Assembly (NCBI GenBank): GCA_022360075.1
Contig: JAKSDN010000637.1
Location: 1 to 15,437, forward strand
Length of the DNA stretch: 15,437 nt
Origin: Kiloniellales bacterium
Lineage (GTDB): Bacteria > Pseudomonadota > Alphaproteobacteria > Kiloniellales > JAKSDN01
Reading direction: 5' to 3'
Shown here: piece after piece, positions 7,799-14,660 of the stretch
Position numbering within the stretch: position 1 is the stretch's first letter
How the letters are laid out: every line of letters starts with the position of its first letter
Position numbers and translations under genes: made by a program
The notes under the pieces: model-generated
Told to the model about the DNA's origin: nothing
The model's database searches: none
What the model saw: the letters and a program-made list of their open reading frames with translations, nothing else

Positions 7799-8653
7799 CT
7801 AATTGAGGCGCGACTTCAAGTCCTTGATCAGGCGGACCGCCTCGTTCACGGCCTGAGCGTCGCGGCCCAGATCGACGAACTGCTCGAGCGACATCATGGC
7901 GGCACGCAGATTGCCGAGATTGGCGTTGAGCAGGCCCGCTTCGCGCCAGAGGGCCGGCTGATCGGGCGCGATCATCAGCATCGATTCGACGGTCGCCAGC
8001 GCCTCGGCGTGCTTCTTCTGGCGCATCAGCCGCAGTTTGATGTTGCTCTGCAGGCGCAAAAGGATGCCGCGATTGCTCATGGGCGCGTAGTGCCGGGGCT
8101 CGAGCTCGGCCTCGTTGCCGGCGACCGCCTTGAGCAGGTCGCGCAGCGCCGCGGTGTCGCGCACCCGCCCGCCGTTGAAGGGATCGAGGATCACCCGCTC
8201 GCCGGCCAGATCCAGGCGCAGCAGGAAATGGCCTGGGAAGTTCAGGCCGGCGACCTCCCAGTCCTGCCCGCGCGCGGCGTGGATGTAGAGGATGGCCAGG
8301 GCGACCGGCAGGCCGCGACGCCGGTCGATGACCCGCATGAGGTTGGCGTTCTGGAGATCCTCGTAGGTCTCGACGTCGCCTTCGTATTCATAGCGCTCGA
8401 CCATGACGGCGTTGAGCGCGTCGACTCGCGCGGTGAGCGAGTCCTCGGCTTCGAGCTTGCGGGCGAAGTCGGCCGTGTCCCGCTCCAGCAGGGAAAGGTG
8501 GTGAAGATAGCGCTCGAGCGGCTCCTTGGGGCGGTCCAGCGCGGCGAGTAGCAAAGCGGCGGGCGCCAGATCGATACCCTCGTCATCCTGACCGCCGATC
8601 TGCCTGAGCCGCGCCTCAAGCTCCTTACGGCCGCTTGCGCTCGACCAGCTCAT
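7799..8653 (-). CDS. SirB1-type transglutaminase-like protein with C-terminal TPR-like helices
   Basis: This 284-residue protein matches the SirB1/transglutaminase-like family. A helical N-terminal part (about 28-85) precedes the transglutaminase-like core: [23 protein letters not shown] (102-124, the hallmark of the family), NFPGHFLLR (138-146) and ILDPFNGGR (155-163). His142 and Asp157 match two residues of a papain-type triad. The protein contains no cysteine at all, so the third residue is absent and protease or transglutaminase activity is doubtful. Residues 195-265 look like tetratricopeptide-type helices ([14 protein letters not shown]..., [20 protein letters not shown]). The ATG at 8651-8653 was chosen because an upstream GTG at 8710 lacks a usable Shine-Dalgarno. 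The ATG itself overlaps the stop of a 16-codon ORF. The cellular role of the family is not known to me. Confidence 0.88.
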   Translation of the reverse strand: MSWSSASGRKELEARLRQIGGQDDEGIDLAPAALLLAALDRPKEPLERYLHHLSLLERDTADFARKLEAEDSLTARVDALNAVMVERYEYEGDVETYEDLQNANLMRVIDRRRGLPVALAILYIHAARGQDWEVAGLNFPGHFLLRLDLAGERVILDPFNGGRVRDTAALRDLLKAVAGNEAELEPRHYAPMSNRGILLRLQSNIKLRLMRQKKHAEALATVESMLMIAPDQPALWREAGLLNANLGNLRAAMMSLEQFVDLGRDAQAVNEAVRLIKDLKSRLN

Positions 8654-8700
8654 CGCGTTGTCTTCGCTTCTTCCTGCTCGCCCGGCACGCGACCGGTCAT
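8650..8700 (-). CDS. Possible 16-codon coupling or leader ORF between yraN and the SirB1-like gene
   Basis: The frame reads [16 protein letters not shown] and stop. Its ATG (8698-8700) overlaps the yraN stop as ATGA, and its TGA stop (8650-8652) overlaps the ATG of the SirB1-like gene as another ATGA. The 51-base frame thus bridges the two genes with no untranslated base. The SirB1-like start has no well-placed Shine-Dalgarno of its own, which would fit translational coupling through this ORF. No similarity to a known peptide is recognised. Such a frame could also occur by chance, so translation is unproven. Confidence 0.25.
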   Translation of the reverse strand: MTGRVPGEQEEAKTTR

Positions 8701-9083
8701 TGCCATGCACCCTTTATGTGGCGCGGCAGACTGCCCCTGGCAAGCAGGATCGCATCGAAGCGCAGGGCCAGACCGGCGAGCTTCGGGTGGCGTTGCACGT
8801 AGGCTTCGGCGGCCCGGGCGATGCGGGCGCGCTGCCGGGCGGAGATCGCTTCTCGCGCGGCTACCAAGGTCGGTCGCGCCTTGACCTCGACCAGCGCCAG
8901 GACGCCGCCGCGCCGGGCGATCAAGTCGATCTCGCCGGCCGGCACGCGAAAGCCGCGCGCGAGGATCCGGTAGCCCTTGAGACGCAACCAGAGGGCGGCG
9001 AGAACCTCGGCTCTCTGGCCGCGCCGCCGGGCTTCCTGCCGGTTCTCTCTCGCTCTGCGTGCAGGCAGGCCGGGGTTGGTCAT
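8697..9083 (-). CDS. yraN: YraN/UPF0102 family endonuclease-like protein
   Basis: The 128-residue protein has the full YraN pattern of the restriction-endonuclease-like fold. Glu25 lies in RAEVLAALWLRLKGYRILARGFR. GEIDLIARRGGVL begins at residue 50 (catalytic-type Glu51 and Asp53). VEVKAR at 65-70 supplies Glu66 and Lys68. The C-terminal RFDAILL strand completes the fold. The metal-binding residues of the nuclease core are therefore intact, although the biological substrate of YraN is unsettled; roles in Holliday-junction or DNA processing have been proposed. Its ATG overlaps the rsmI stop as ATGA, so it is very likely cotranslated with rsmI. This rsmI-yraN pairing is common in proteobacteria. 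Confidence 0.93.
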   Translation of the reverse strand: MTNPGLPARRARENRQEARRRGQRAEVLAALWLRLKGYRILARGFRVPAGEIDLIARRGGVLALVEVKARPTLVAAREAISARQRARIARAAEAYVQRHPKLAGLALRFDAILLARGSLPRHIKGAWQ

Positions 9084-10015
9084 GGATCGTTGGGCTCGGA
9101 CGGCGCCGTGCTCAGCGAGAGGGCCCGGGCATAGACCTGGCGCCGCGGTAAACCGGTCGCCTCGGTCGCCGCAGCGACGGCATCGCGCAGACTGTGATCG
9201 CGGAGCGCTTCGGCCAGAATGTCGTCGAGCCGTTCGCTGGGATCCTCCGCGGCCGCATCGGCGGGGCCGACCAGCAACACGACCTCGCCCTTGGGCGCGC
9301 CGGCCGTCCGGTAGTGCTCGGCGAGCGCGTCGAGCCGGTCGCGGCGCACCTCCTCGTGCAGCTTGGTGAGCTCCCGCGCCACCGCGGCCGGGCGGGAACC
9401 CAGCACGGCGGCCATGTCTTCGAGGGTTCCGGGCAGCCGGCGCGCCGACTCCAGGAAGATCAGCGTCCCCTCCAGCGTCCGCAGGCCCTCGAGCGCGTTG
9501 CGCCGGGCGCCGGTCTTGGGCGGCAGGAAACCGAGGAAGGTGAAACGGTCGCTCGGCAGGCCCGAGACCACGAGACCGGCGAGCAGCGCCGAAGGGCCGG
9601 GCAGCGCACGCACGGCGTGGCCGGCTTCGGCGGCGGCTTGCACCAGCTTGAAGCCGGGATCGGAGATCAGGGGCGTGCCGGCGTCGGAGACCAGGGCCAA
9701 GGCTTCATCCGCCGCCAACCGCGCGAGCAGCTTGGGCCGCATGCGCGTCGCGTTGTGCTCGTGGTAGCTGACCAGGGCATTGTCCAGGCCGTGGGCGGCG
9801 AGCAGCTTGCGGGTCACGCGCGTGTCCTCGCAGACGATTGCGTCGGCCTGCCTGAGCGTGTCGAGGGCTCGCAGGGTGATGTCACGCAGATTGCCGATCG
9901 GCGTCGCCACGAGGTAGAGGCCCGGCGCCAGAGCGTCCGGTTTACTTCGCTGCGACCCCTCGATAGGCTCGCTGCGCGCCGCCGAAGGAACGTTCGAGGA
10001 AGACTCCCGTGTCAT
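9080..10015 (-). CDS. rsmI: 16S rRNA (cytidine-1402 2'-O) methyltransferase
   Basis: The 311-residue protein is RsmI, which 2'-O-methylates C1402 in the decoding centre of 16S rRNA using S-adenosylmethionine. The tetrapyrrole-methylase-type fold is clear from PGLYLVATPIGNLRDIT (about 31-47), CEDTRVTRKLL, SYHEHNA, LVSDAGTPLISDPGF (the SAM-binding loop), ALPGPSALLAGLVVSGLPSDRFTFLGFLP and FLESARRLP. The C-terminal domain has KLHEEVRRDRLDAL and GEVVLLVGP. About 30 poorly conserved residues precede the core; no ATG or GTG occurs between the start at 10015 and the core, so this start is favoured. The start codon region is shared with the divergent lipoprotein gene. yraN follows with an ATGA overlap. 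Confidence 0.96.
   Translation of the reverse strand: MTRESSSNVPSAARSEPIEGSQRSKPDALAPGLYLVATPIGNLRDITLRALDTLRQADAIVCEDTRVTRKLLAAHGLDNALVSYHEHNATRMRPKLLARLAADEALALVSDAGTPLISDPGFKLVQAAAEAGHAVRALPGPSALLAGLVVSGLPSDRFTFLGFLPPKTGARRNALEGLRTLEGTLIFLESARRLPGTLEDMAAVLGSRPAAVARELTKLHEEVRRDRLDALAEHYRTAGAPKGEVVLLVGPADAAAEDPSERLDDILAEALRDHSLRDAVAAATEATGLPRRQVYARALSLSTAPSEPNDP
9996..10000 (+). promoter_or_regulatory. Ribosome binding site that fixes the GTG start of the lipoprotein gene
   Basis: GAGGA lies 8 bases before the GTG at 10009. It supports a GTG start, which gives a complete lipoprotein signal peptide. The site lies within the first codons of rsmI on the opposite strand. Confidence 0.6.
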
Positions 10016-11364
10016 GTCCTAGCCGCCGGAGGAAGTGTCTCGCGGGTCTCGCGATCGGGGCGGTCCTGTTGCTGGGCGCCTGTCAGTCGCCGAGGGTAGC
10101 CAAGCCCGCGCCCGACGCGCAAGCAACGCCCGAGGCCTCGGCAAGCCAAGGCGCCGGCTCGGCTCCGCTCGCCGAGCCAGTCGTCCCGGAGCCGCCAAAG
10201 CCCGGCGGAACGGTCGCCGAGGACGGTACGGTGCGGGTCGCTCTGCTCGTGCCGCTGACCGGCCGTCACGCCCGCCTCGGCGAGGCGCTCTTGAATGCCG
10301 CCCAGCTCGCGCTCTTCGACATCGCCGACGAGCGCTTCGCCTTGATCGTGCGCGACACCGGCGGCACGCCGATCGGCGCGCAGTCGGCCGCGCGCATGGC
10401 GATCGAGGAAGGCGCCGGTCTCGTCCTCGGCCCGCTGTTCGCCACCTCGACGACCGCCATGGCGGCGGAGGCGCGGGCGGCCGGCGTCAACGTCGTCTCC
10501 TTCTCCAACGACCGCACGATCGCCGGCAACGGTGTCTTCGCCATGGGCCTGGCGCCGGGCGATCAGGTCGCGCGCGTGGTCGACTATGCCAACCGGCAGG
10601 GCCTGCGCCGCTTCGCGGCCCTGACCCCTTCGACGCCCTACGGCACGGCGGTGCTCCAAGCCCTGCGTGAGTCCGTTCAGCGCAATGCGGCTTTTCTCTC
10701 GAAGGTCGTGACCTACAGTCCCGGCAATCCCGACTCCTCGCCCGAGGTGCGCTCCCTGGCCGACTTCGATCGCCGCAAGCAGGCCCTGGTGATCGAGCGC
10801 CAGCGGCTGACCGCCCGCGGCGACCGGGTCGGGCTTCGACGCTTGGAGAACCTGGACACCCTGGGGCCGCCCGACTTCGAGGCGGTCATGCTGCCGATCG
10901 GCGGCAAGAGCCTGCTGGCGATGGCGCCTTTGCTGCCGTTCTACGACGTCGATCCCGGCGAGGTGCGCTTCCTCGGCACGGCGCTCTGGAACGACCCCAA
11001 GCTCGGCTCCGAGCCCGCCCTGGTCGGCGGCTGGTTCGCCGCGCCGCCGCCCAACCTCTGGCAGGGCTTCAGCGCGCGCTACCGGGAGACTTTCGGCCGC
11101 GCGCCCTTGCGCGTCGCCTCCCTGGCCTACGACGCGACTGCGCTGGCTGCGGTTTTGGCTGGCCGGGCCGTCACGGCCGGCCGCGAGCGAGTTTTCGAGA
11201 CCGAGGAGATCGTCGACCCCAACGGCTTCGCGGGTGTCGACGGCATCTTCCGCTTCTTGCCCGACGGCAGCGTGCAGCGCGGCCTCGCCGTCCTGGAGAT
11301 GCAGCGCGGCGCCCTGCGCGTCCTCGACCCCGCACCCAGCAGTTTTCAGGAGCTGGGTTCGTAG
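10009..11364 (+). CDS. Lipoprotein with periplasmic-binding fold ('penicillin-binding protein activator', LpoA-like)
   Basis: This 451-residue protein starts with a classical lipoprotein signal: basic SRRRK at 5-9, a hydrophobic run LAGLAIGAVLLL and a lipobox LGAC with Cys25 as the lipidated residue. A Pro/Ala-rich linker (about 26-70) would span away from the membrane. A type I periplasmic-binding fold follows, beginning VRVALLVPLTGRHARLGEALLNAAQLAL and including FALIVRDTGGTP, AGLVLGPLFATSTTAMA and VNVVSFSNDRTIAGNGVFAMG, like branched-chain amino-acid binding proteins. In alphaproteobacteria such proteins are commonly annotated as penicillin-binding protein activators by resemblance to the C-terminal half of LpoA. 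The role in peptidoglycan synthesis is inferred, not shown. The TPR domain of enterobacterial LpoA is absent. The start is a GTG overlapping the divergent rsmI start. Confidence 0.88.
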   Translation: MSCPSRRRKCLAGLAIGAVLLLGACQSPRVAKPAPDAQATPEASASQGAGSAPLAEPVVPEPPKPGGTVAEDGTVRVALLVPLTGRHARLGEALLNAAQLALFDIADERFALIVRDTGGTPIGAQSAARMAIEEGAGLVLGPLFATSTTAMAAEARAAGVNVVSFSNDRTIAGNGVFAMGLAPGDQVARVVDYANRQGLRRFAALTPSTPYGTAVLQALRESVQRNAAFLSKVVTYSPGNPDSSPEVRSLADFDRRKQALVIERQRLTARGDRVGLRRLENLDTLGPPDFEAVMLPIGGKSLLAMAPLLPFYDVDPGEVRFLGTALWNDPKLGSEPALVGGWFAAPPPNLWQGFSARYRETFGRAPLRVASLAYDATALAAVLAGRAVTAGRERVFETEEIVDPNGFAGVDGIFRFLPDGSVQRGLAVLEMQRGALRVLDPAPSSFQELGS

Positions 11365-11396
11365 GCCGCGGCAGAGCTTTTTCGGAGCGCCCGACC

Positions 11397-11636
11397 ATGG
11401 CCCATGACGATAGCCAAGTGAATCTCGCAACCGACATGTCGCTGGCACTCAGCTTGCTGCGCGCCAGCCACGAAATGTATCAGGACCTGCTGTCCGTGGT
11501 CCGAGCGAACGTCGCCGAGGACGGCTCGGCGGACTTCGACGGGCTCACCAAGGGCGTGAACCGCGCGCTCACGGGCTTCGCCCCGCGCGACCTCGAGATC
11601 AGGCGCCTGCTCGCGGACTTCGAGGGTTCGCGTTAG
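11397..11636 (+). CDS. Small hypothetical protein (79 residues)
   Basis: I do not recognise this protein. It begins 32 bases after the lipoprotein stop and has GGAG 9 bases before its ATG. Third codon positions are strongly G/C as in neighbouring genes, which supports real coding. The sequence is soluble and probably helical: an N-terminal polar stretch, LALSLLRASHEMYQDLLSVVRANV (about 16-39), an acidic DGSADFDGL, and a charged C-terminus (RDLEIRRLLADFEGSR). No membrane segment, signal peptide, cysteine or metal motif is present. It is probably cotranscribed with the lipoprotein gene. No function is proposed. Confidence 0.65.
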   Translation: MAHDDSQVNLATDMSLALSLLRASHEMYQDLLSVVRANVAEDGSADFDGLTKGVNRALTGFAPRDLEIRRLLADFEGSR

Positions 11637-11703
11637 GGCACACTCAAGGCCGACCTCGGCACCTGCTTCCGAAAACGTCCTTATTGCCATAAACGTAATT
11701 GTC

Positions 11704-11783
11704 ATTGCCGGGCGGGCGCAGCCCGAGCGCTTCGCGCTCCCGGCAATCCATCGCGGTCCGAGTCCTGGACTTCGATGGACCGC
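11704..11783. repeat. Structured intergenic repeat between convergent genes
   Basis: ATTGCCGGG (11704-11712) pairs with CCCGGCAAT (11739-11747). Inside is a tight hairpin GAGCGC (11725-11730) with GCGCTC (11734-11739). A second stem directly follows, GCGGTCC (11753-11759) with GGACCGC (11777-11783). The sequence after it (CATGGGGGTCAAGCCCGAGG, 11792-11811) resembles the end of the 'CCCGGGTCAAGCCCGGGNATGACA' dispersed repeats I remember from alphaproteobacteria, but degenerated. It occupies the 232-base gap between the small protein gene and hemW, which converge here. No T-run terminator is visible; the folded RNA could still shield or end both transcripts. Confidence 0.7.
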
Positions 11784-11868
11784 CCAGGGCCCATGGGGGT
11801 CAAGCCCGAGGGTGACAAACTGGGATGCGTTGGCGGGCCGTCTCGATGCGTGAAACTGGCATCGCACT

Positions 11869-13074
11869 TCAGGCCAGCAGGTGTCCCAGCACCGCGTTCA
11901 GTCGCAAGCGTCCGGCGGCCGTGGCACGCAGGCCGAGGTCGTCCAACACCAAGTCCCCGCTCTCGATCAACGAACGCAAGCGGCGGCTATCCAAGAGCCG
12001 TTCCGGGCTCTCGGCGAGCTCCCGCTCGAATGCGCTGCGTGAGACGCCTTCGGTCAGACGCAGGCCCATCATCAGAAGTTCGGCCAGACGCTCTTCGCGG
12101 CCGATCTCCACGCGTGCCCGCGTCGCGTGGCCTTCGGCCTCGACGGCGGCGAGCCAGGCTTCCGGCGCGCGATGTTGGCGGGTCGCTAGCTTGCGTCCTT
12201 CCAGGGTCAGCCGGCCGTGGGCGCCGGGACCGATGCCGAGGTAGTCGCCGTAGCGCCAGTAGGTCAGGTTGTGCCGGGACTCCTCGCCGGGGCGGGCGTG
12301 GTTGGAGATTTCGTAGGCCGCGAGGCCGGCCTCGCTCAGCAGAGCCTGCGTCGTTTCGTAGAGCGCGGCGGCGCGGGCCTCGTCCGGTACCGCGAGCTCG
12401 CCGCGTCGCGCGGCGCCGTGAAAGGCCGTGCCCTCTTCGATGGTGAGCTGGTAGAGCGAAAGGTGCGTCGGTCCCTCGGCCAGCGCTGCGGCAAGCTCCG
12501 CGCGCCAGGATGCCACGCTCTGTTCCGGGCGGGCGTAGATCAGGTCGAAGGACACGCGCGCGAAGTGCCGGCGGGCCAGGGTGATGGCGGCAAGGGACTC
12601 GGCGGCGCTGTGCTGGCGGCCGAGGAAGGCGAGCGCGGCATCGTCGAGCGCCTGCACGCCGAGCGAGACGCGGTTGACCCCGGCGGCGCGAAAGGCGGCA
12701 AAGCGCTCGGCCTCGACGGATGTCGGATTGGCCTCCAGCGTGACCTCGGCGTCCCTCGCCAGATCGAAGCGCGCGCCGACCCGCTCGATCAAGGCGGCCA
12801 CGGTCTCGGCCGGCATCAGCGAGGGCGTGCCGCCGCCGAAGAAGATCGAAGTGACGCGGCGCGGCCCGCTCAGGTCTGTGTAGTGATCGAGCTCCGCCAA
12901 AAGCGCGCGCCGCCAGCGCGCCTGCTCGACCCTCTCGCGGACGTGGCTGTTGAAGTCGCAGTAGGGACACTTCGCGCGGCAAAAGGGCCAGTGGATGTAA
13001 ACGCCGAAGCCGGGGTCCGGCGCTGTGGTCTCGGGCGCCGCGGGATCGCGCTCGATCGCCCGTGCCGCGGTCAT
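11869..13074 (-). CDS. hemW: Radical SAM heme chaperone HemW
   Basis: The 401-residue protein is HemW (formerly annotated as oxygen-independent coproporphyrinogen III oxidase-like). [20 protein letters not shown] places Cys32, Cys36 and Cys39 of the 4Fe-4S cluster. The residue two after the third cysteine is Phe, where HemN has a fourth Cys; this Phe is the usual HemW distinction. Other family motifs are [94 protein letters not shown] and a C-terminal winged-helix-like part ending [13 protein letters not shown]. HemW binds heme and is thought to deliver it to respiratory enzymes; it is cytoplasmic or membrane-associated. Its ATG overlaps the rdgB stop as ATGA, so it is the last gene of rph-rdgB-hemW. 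Confidence 0.95.
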   Translation of the reverse strand: MTAARAIERDPAAPETTAPDPGFGVYIHWPFCRAKCPYCDFNSHVRERVEQARWRRALLAELDHYTDLSGPRRVTSIFFGGGTPSLMPAETVAALIERVGARFDLARDAEVTLEANPTSVEAERFAAFRAAGVNRVSLGVQALDDAALAFLGRQHSAAESLAAITLARRHFARVSFDLIYARPEQSVASWRAELAAALAEGPTHLSLYQLTIEEGTAFHGAARRGELAVPDEARAAALYETTQALLSEAGLAAYEISNHARPGEESRHNLTYWRYGDYLGIGPGAHGRLTLEGRKLATRQHRAPEAWLAAVEAEGHATRARVEIGREERLAELLMMGLRLTEGVSRSAFERELAESPERLLDSRRLRSLIESGDLVLDDLGLRATAAGRLRLNAVLGHLLA

Positions 13075-13694
13075 GCCGCCGGTGCGAAGACCGCCGCGAC
13101 CAGCTTCTCGAACGCACGGGCGCGGTGGCTCATGCCGTGCTTGGTCACGGGCTCGATCTCGCCGAAGGTGCGGTCTTGGCCGTCGGGCTGGAACATCGGG
13201 TCATAGCCGAAGCCGTGCTCGCCGCGCGGCGGCCAGACCAGCGTGCCGTAGACGCGCCCTTCGTACGAGACGCTGTGGCCGTCGGGCCAGGCAAGCGTAA
13301 GGACGCAGACGAAATAGGCGCTGCGGTCGGCCTTGCCCGCGAGCTCGCGCTCGACCCGTTCCATGGCGAGTCGGAAGTCCTTGCCCGGCCCGGCCCAGCG
13401 TGCCGAATAGATGCCCGGCTGGCCGTCGAGGGCCGGCACGACCAGGCCGGAATCGTCGGCCAAGGCCGGCAGGCCGGCGCCCGCGACCGCGGCGCGCGCC
13501 TTGAGCTCGGCGTTGGCCTGGAAGCTCTCGCCGGTTTCCTCCGGCTCCGGCAGGTCGAGGGCGGCGGCGGAGACCAGGGTGACGCCGAAAGGCTTCAGCA
13601 GCTCGTCAATCTCGCGGACCTTGCCGGGATTGTGGCTGGCGATGACCAGGCGTTGCCCCTGCAAGCCCGCTGTTTTGGTCGTCGCTTTGGTCAT
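13071..13694 (-). CDS. rdgB: XTP/dITP diphosphohydrolase (Ham1/RdgB)
   Basis: The 207-residue protein removes pyrophosphate from non-canonical purine nucleotides (dITP, XTP), keeping them out of DNA and RNA. Motifs in order are [18 protein letters not shown], the [27 protein letters not shown] segment with the catalytic Asp pair, [17 protein letters not shown], and [15 protein letters not shown] followed by TFGE and SHRARAF near the C-terminus. The start at 13694 ([10 protein letters not shown]) was chosen because its ATG overlaps the rph stop as ATGA. The frame remains open upstream to 14330, but that is the shadow of rph. The stop in turn overlaps hemW as ATGA. The length is normal for the family. 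Confidence 0.96.
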   Translation of the reverse strand: MTKATTKTAGLQGQRLVIASHNPGKVREIDELLKPFGVTLVSAAALDLPEPEETGESFQANAELKARAAVAGAGLPALADDSGLVVPALDGQPGIYSARWAGPGKDFRLAMERVERELAGKADRSAYFVCVLTLAWPDGHSVSYEGRVYGTLVWPPRGEHGFGYDPMFQPDGQDRTFGEIEPVTKHGMSHRARAFEKLVAAVFAPAA

Positions 13695-14422
13695 GCGCCT
13701 TCCAAAGCCGCGCGTTGCGCGCTGGCAAGTTCCCGAATGCCCTTCTCCGCCAGGGTCATGAGAGCATCGAACTCGGCGCGCCGGAAGGGCTCTTCCTCGG
13801 CCGTGGTCTGGATCTCGACGATCCCGCCCGAGCCGGTCAGCACGAAGTTGGCGTCGGCCTGGGCATTGGAATCCTCGGCATAGTCGAGATCGAGCACCGG
13901 CGTGCCCTGATAGATGCCGCAAGAGACCGCGGCGACGGCATCGTTCATGGGCATCGTCGTGATGGCGCCGAGCCGGGCCATGTGCTGGAAGGCGAGCATC
14001 AGCGCCACGTAGCTGCCGGTGATCGCGGCCGTGCGTGTGCCGCCGTCGGCCTGGATCACGTCGCAGTCGACCCGGATCGAGCGCTCGCCGAAGCCCGAGA
14101 GATCCGTGACGGCGCGCAGGCTGCGGCCGATCAGGCGCTGGATCTCCATGGTCCGGCCGCTCTGCTTGCCGCGTGCCGCCTCGCGGTCGGTCCGCGTGTT
14201 GGTCGAGCGCGGCAGCATGCCGTATTCGGCCGTGACCCAGCCCTGGCCGCTGTTGCGCAGGAAAGGCGGCACCTTGTCCTCGATCGAGGCCGTGCAGAGC
14301 ACGTGCGTGTCGCCGAATCGGGCCAGGCAAGAGCCTTCGGCATGCTTGTTGACGTCGGTTTCCAGCGTGATGGGACGAAGCTCGTCGGCGGCCCGTCCGG
14401 AAGGGCGGAAGCTCTTGTTCAT
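13691..14422 (-). CDS. rph: Ribonuclease PH
   Basis: The 243-residue protein is RNase PH, a phosphate-dependent exonuclease that trims tRNA 3' ends; active enzymes are hexamers. Clear motifs are [18 protein letters not shown] at the start, [62 protein letters not shown], the phosphate-binding [17 protein letters not shown] and [20 protein letters not shown]. It is nearly the same length as the usual 238 residues. The ATG at 14420-14422 is preceded by AGGA with a 6-base spacer. A longer frame to 14539 adds unrelated-looking sequence and was not used. It is the first gene of the rph-rdgB-hemW operon and is divergent from hrcA, a common alphaproteobacterial arrangement. Confidence 0.96.
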   Translation of the reverse strand: MNKSFRPSGRAADELRPITLETDVNKHAEGSCLARFGDTHVLCTASIEDKVPPFLRNSGQGWVTAEYGMLPRSTNTRTDREAARGKQSGRTMEIQRLIGRSLRAVTDLSGFGERSIRVDCDVIQADGGTRTAAITGSYVALMLAFQHMARLGAITTMPMNDAVAAVSCGIYQGTPVLDLDYAEDSNAQADANFVLTGSGGIVEIQTTAEEEPFRRAEFDALMTLAEKGIRELASAQRAALEGA

Positions 14423-14607
14423 AGCGATTCCTGCGGCTTGGGTGGTCACCGGCATCGTTTCCGGTCCGGGCAAGACGGCCGGCACGCTAACCCATGACCC
14501 GAAGGGCGTCCAGCGGCGGCCGGCAAACGCCCGCAACACCTCAAAGCGCGTCGATTCGCGGCTTGACCGGCCCCGCCGGGCGCCCTAAGCCCGAACCTCC
14601 CGGCGCG

Positions 14608-14636
14608 TTGACGCTCCCAGGGGCGCTCACTACATT
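14608..14636 (+). promoter_or_regulatory. Sigma-70-type promoter for hrcA
   Basis: TTGACG (14608-14613) and TACATT (14631-14636) are separated by 17 bases, close to the vegetative consensus. A start point about 7 bases on, near 14643, would leave a leader of only about 18 bases before the hrcA ATG at 14661. No heat-shock sigma-32 consensus was seen. Confidence 0.65.
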
Positions 14637-14645
14637 TTTGAGCGC
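14623..14645. promoter_or_regulatory. CIRCE-like inverted repeat over the hrcA -10 region
   Basis: GCGCTC (14623-14628) and GAGCGC (14640-14645) are exact inverted arms around an 11-base spacer that contains the -10 hexamer. The right arm with its flank, GAGCGCTTA, is similar to the CIRCE half-site GAGTGCTAA. CIRCE normally has a 9-base spacer, so this is not a canonical match. Position and symmetry suggest an operator, perhaps for HrcA acting on its own gene. Confidence 0.45.
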
Positions 14646-14660
14646 TTACGGATCAAGGCC

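Noticed and set aside
10012..11448. A 478-codon minus-strand frame opposite the lipoprotein gene.
   Set aside because: It is an antisense shadow produced by high GC. It has Arg/Gly/Ala/Gln-rich low-complexity sequence and no motif, while the plus strand has a clear lipobox and binding-protein fold.
12217..13206. A 329-codon plus-strand frame opposite hemW and rdgB.
   Set aside because: It is an antisense shadow. The minus strand carries unmistakable HemW and RdgB motifs.
13071..14330. A 419-codon minus-strand frame that could look like a fused protein ending in RdgB.
   Set aside because: Its first half is the out-of-frame shadow of rph. The ATG at 13694 overlapping the rph stop gives a normal-sized RdgB.
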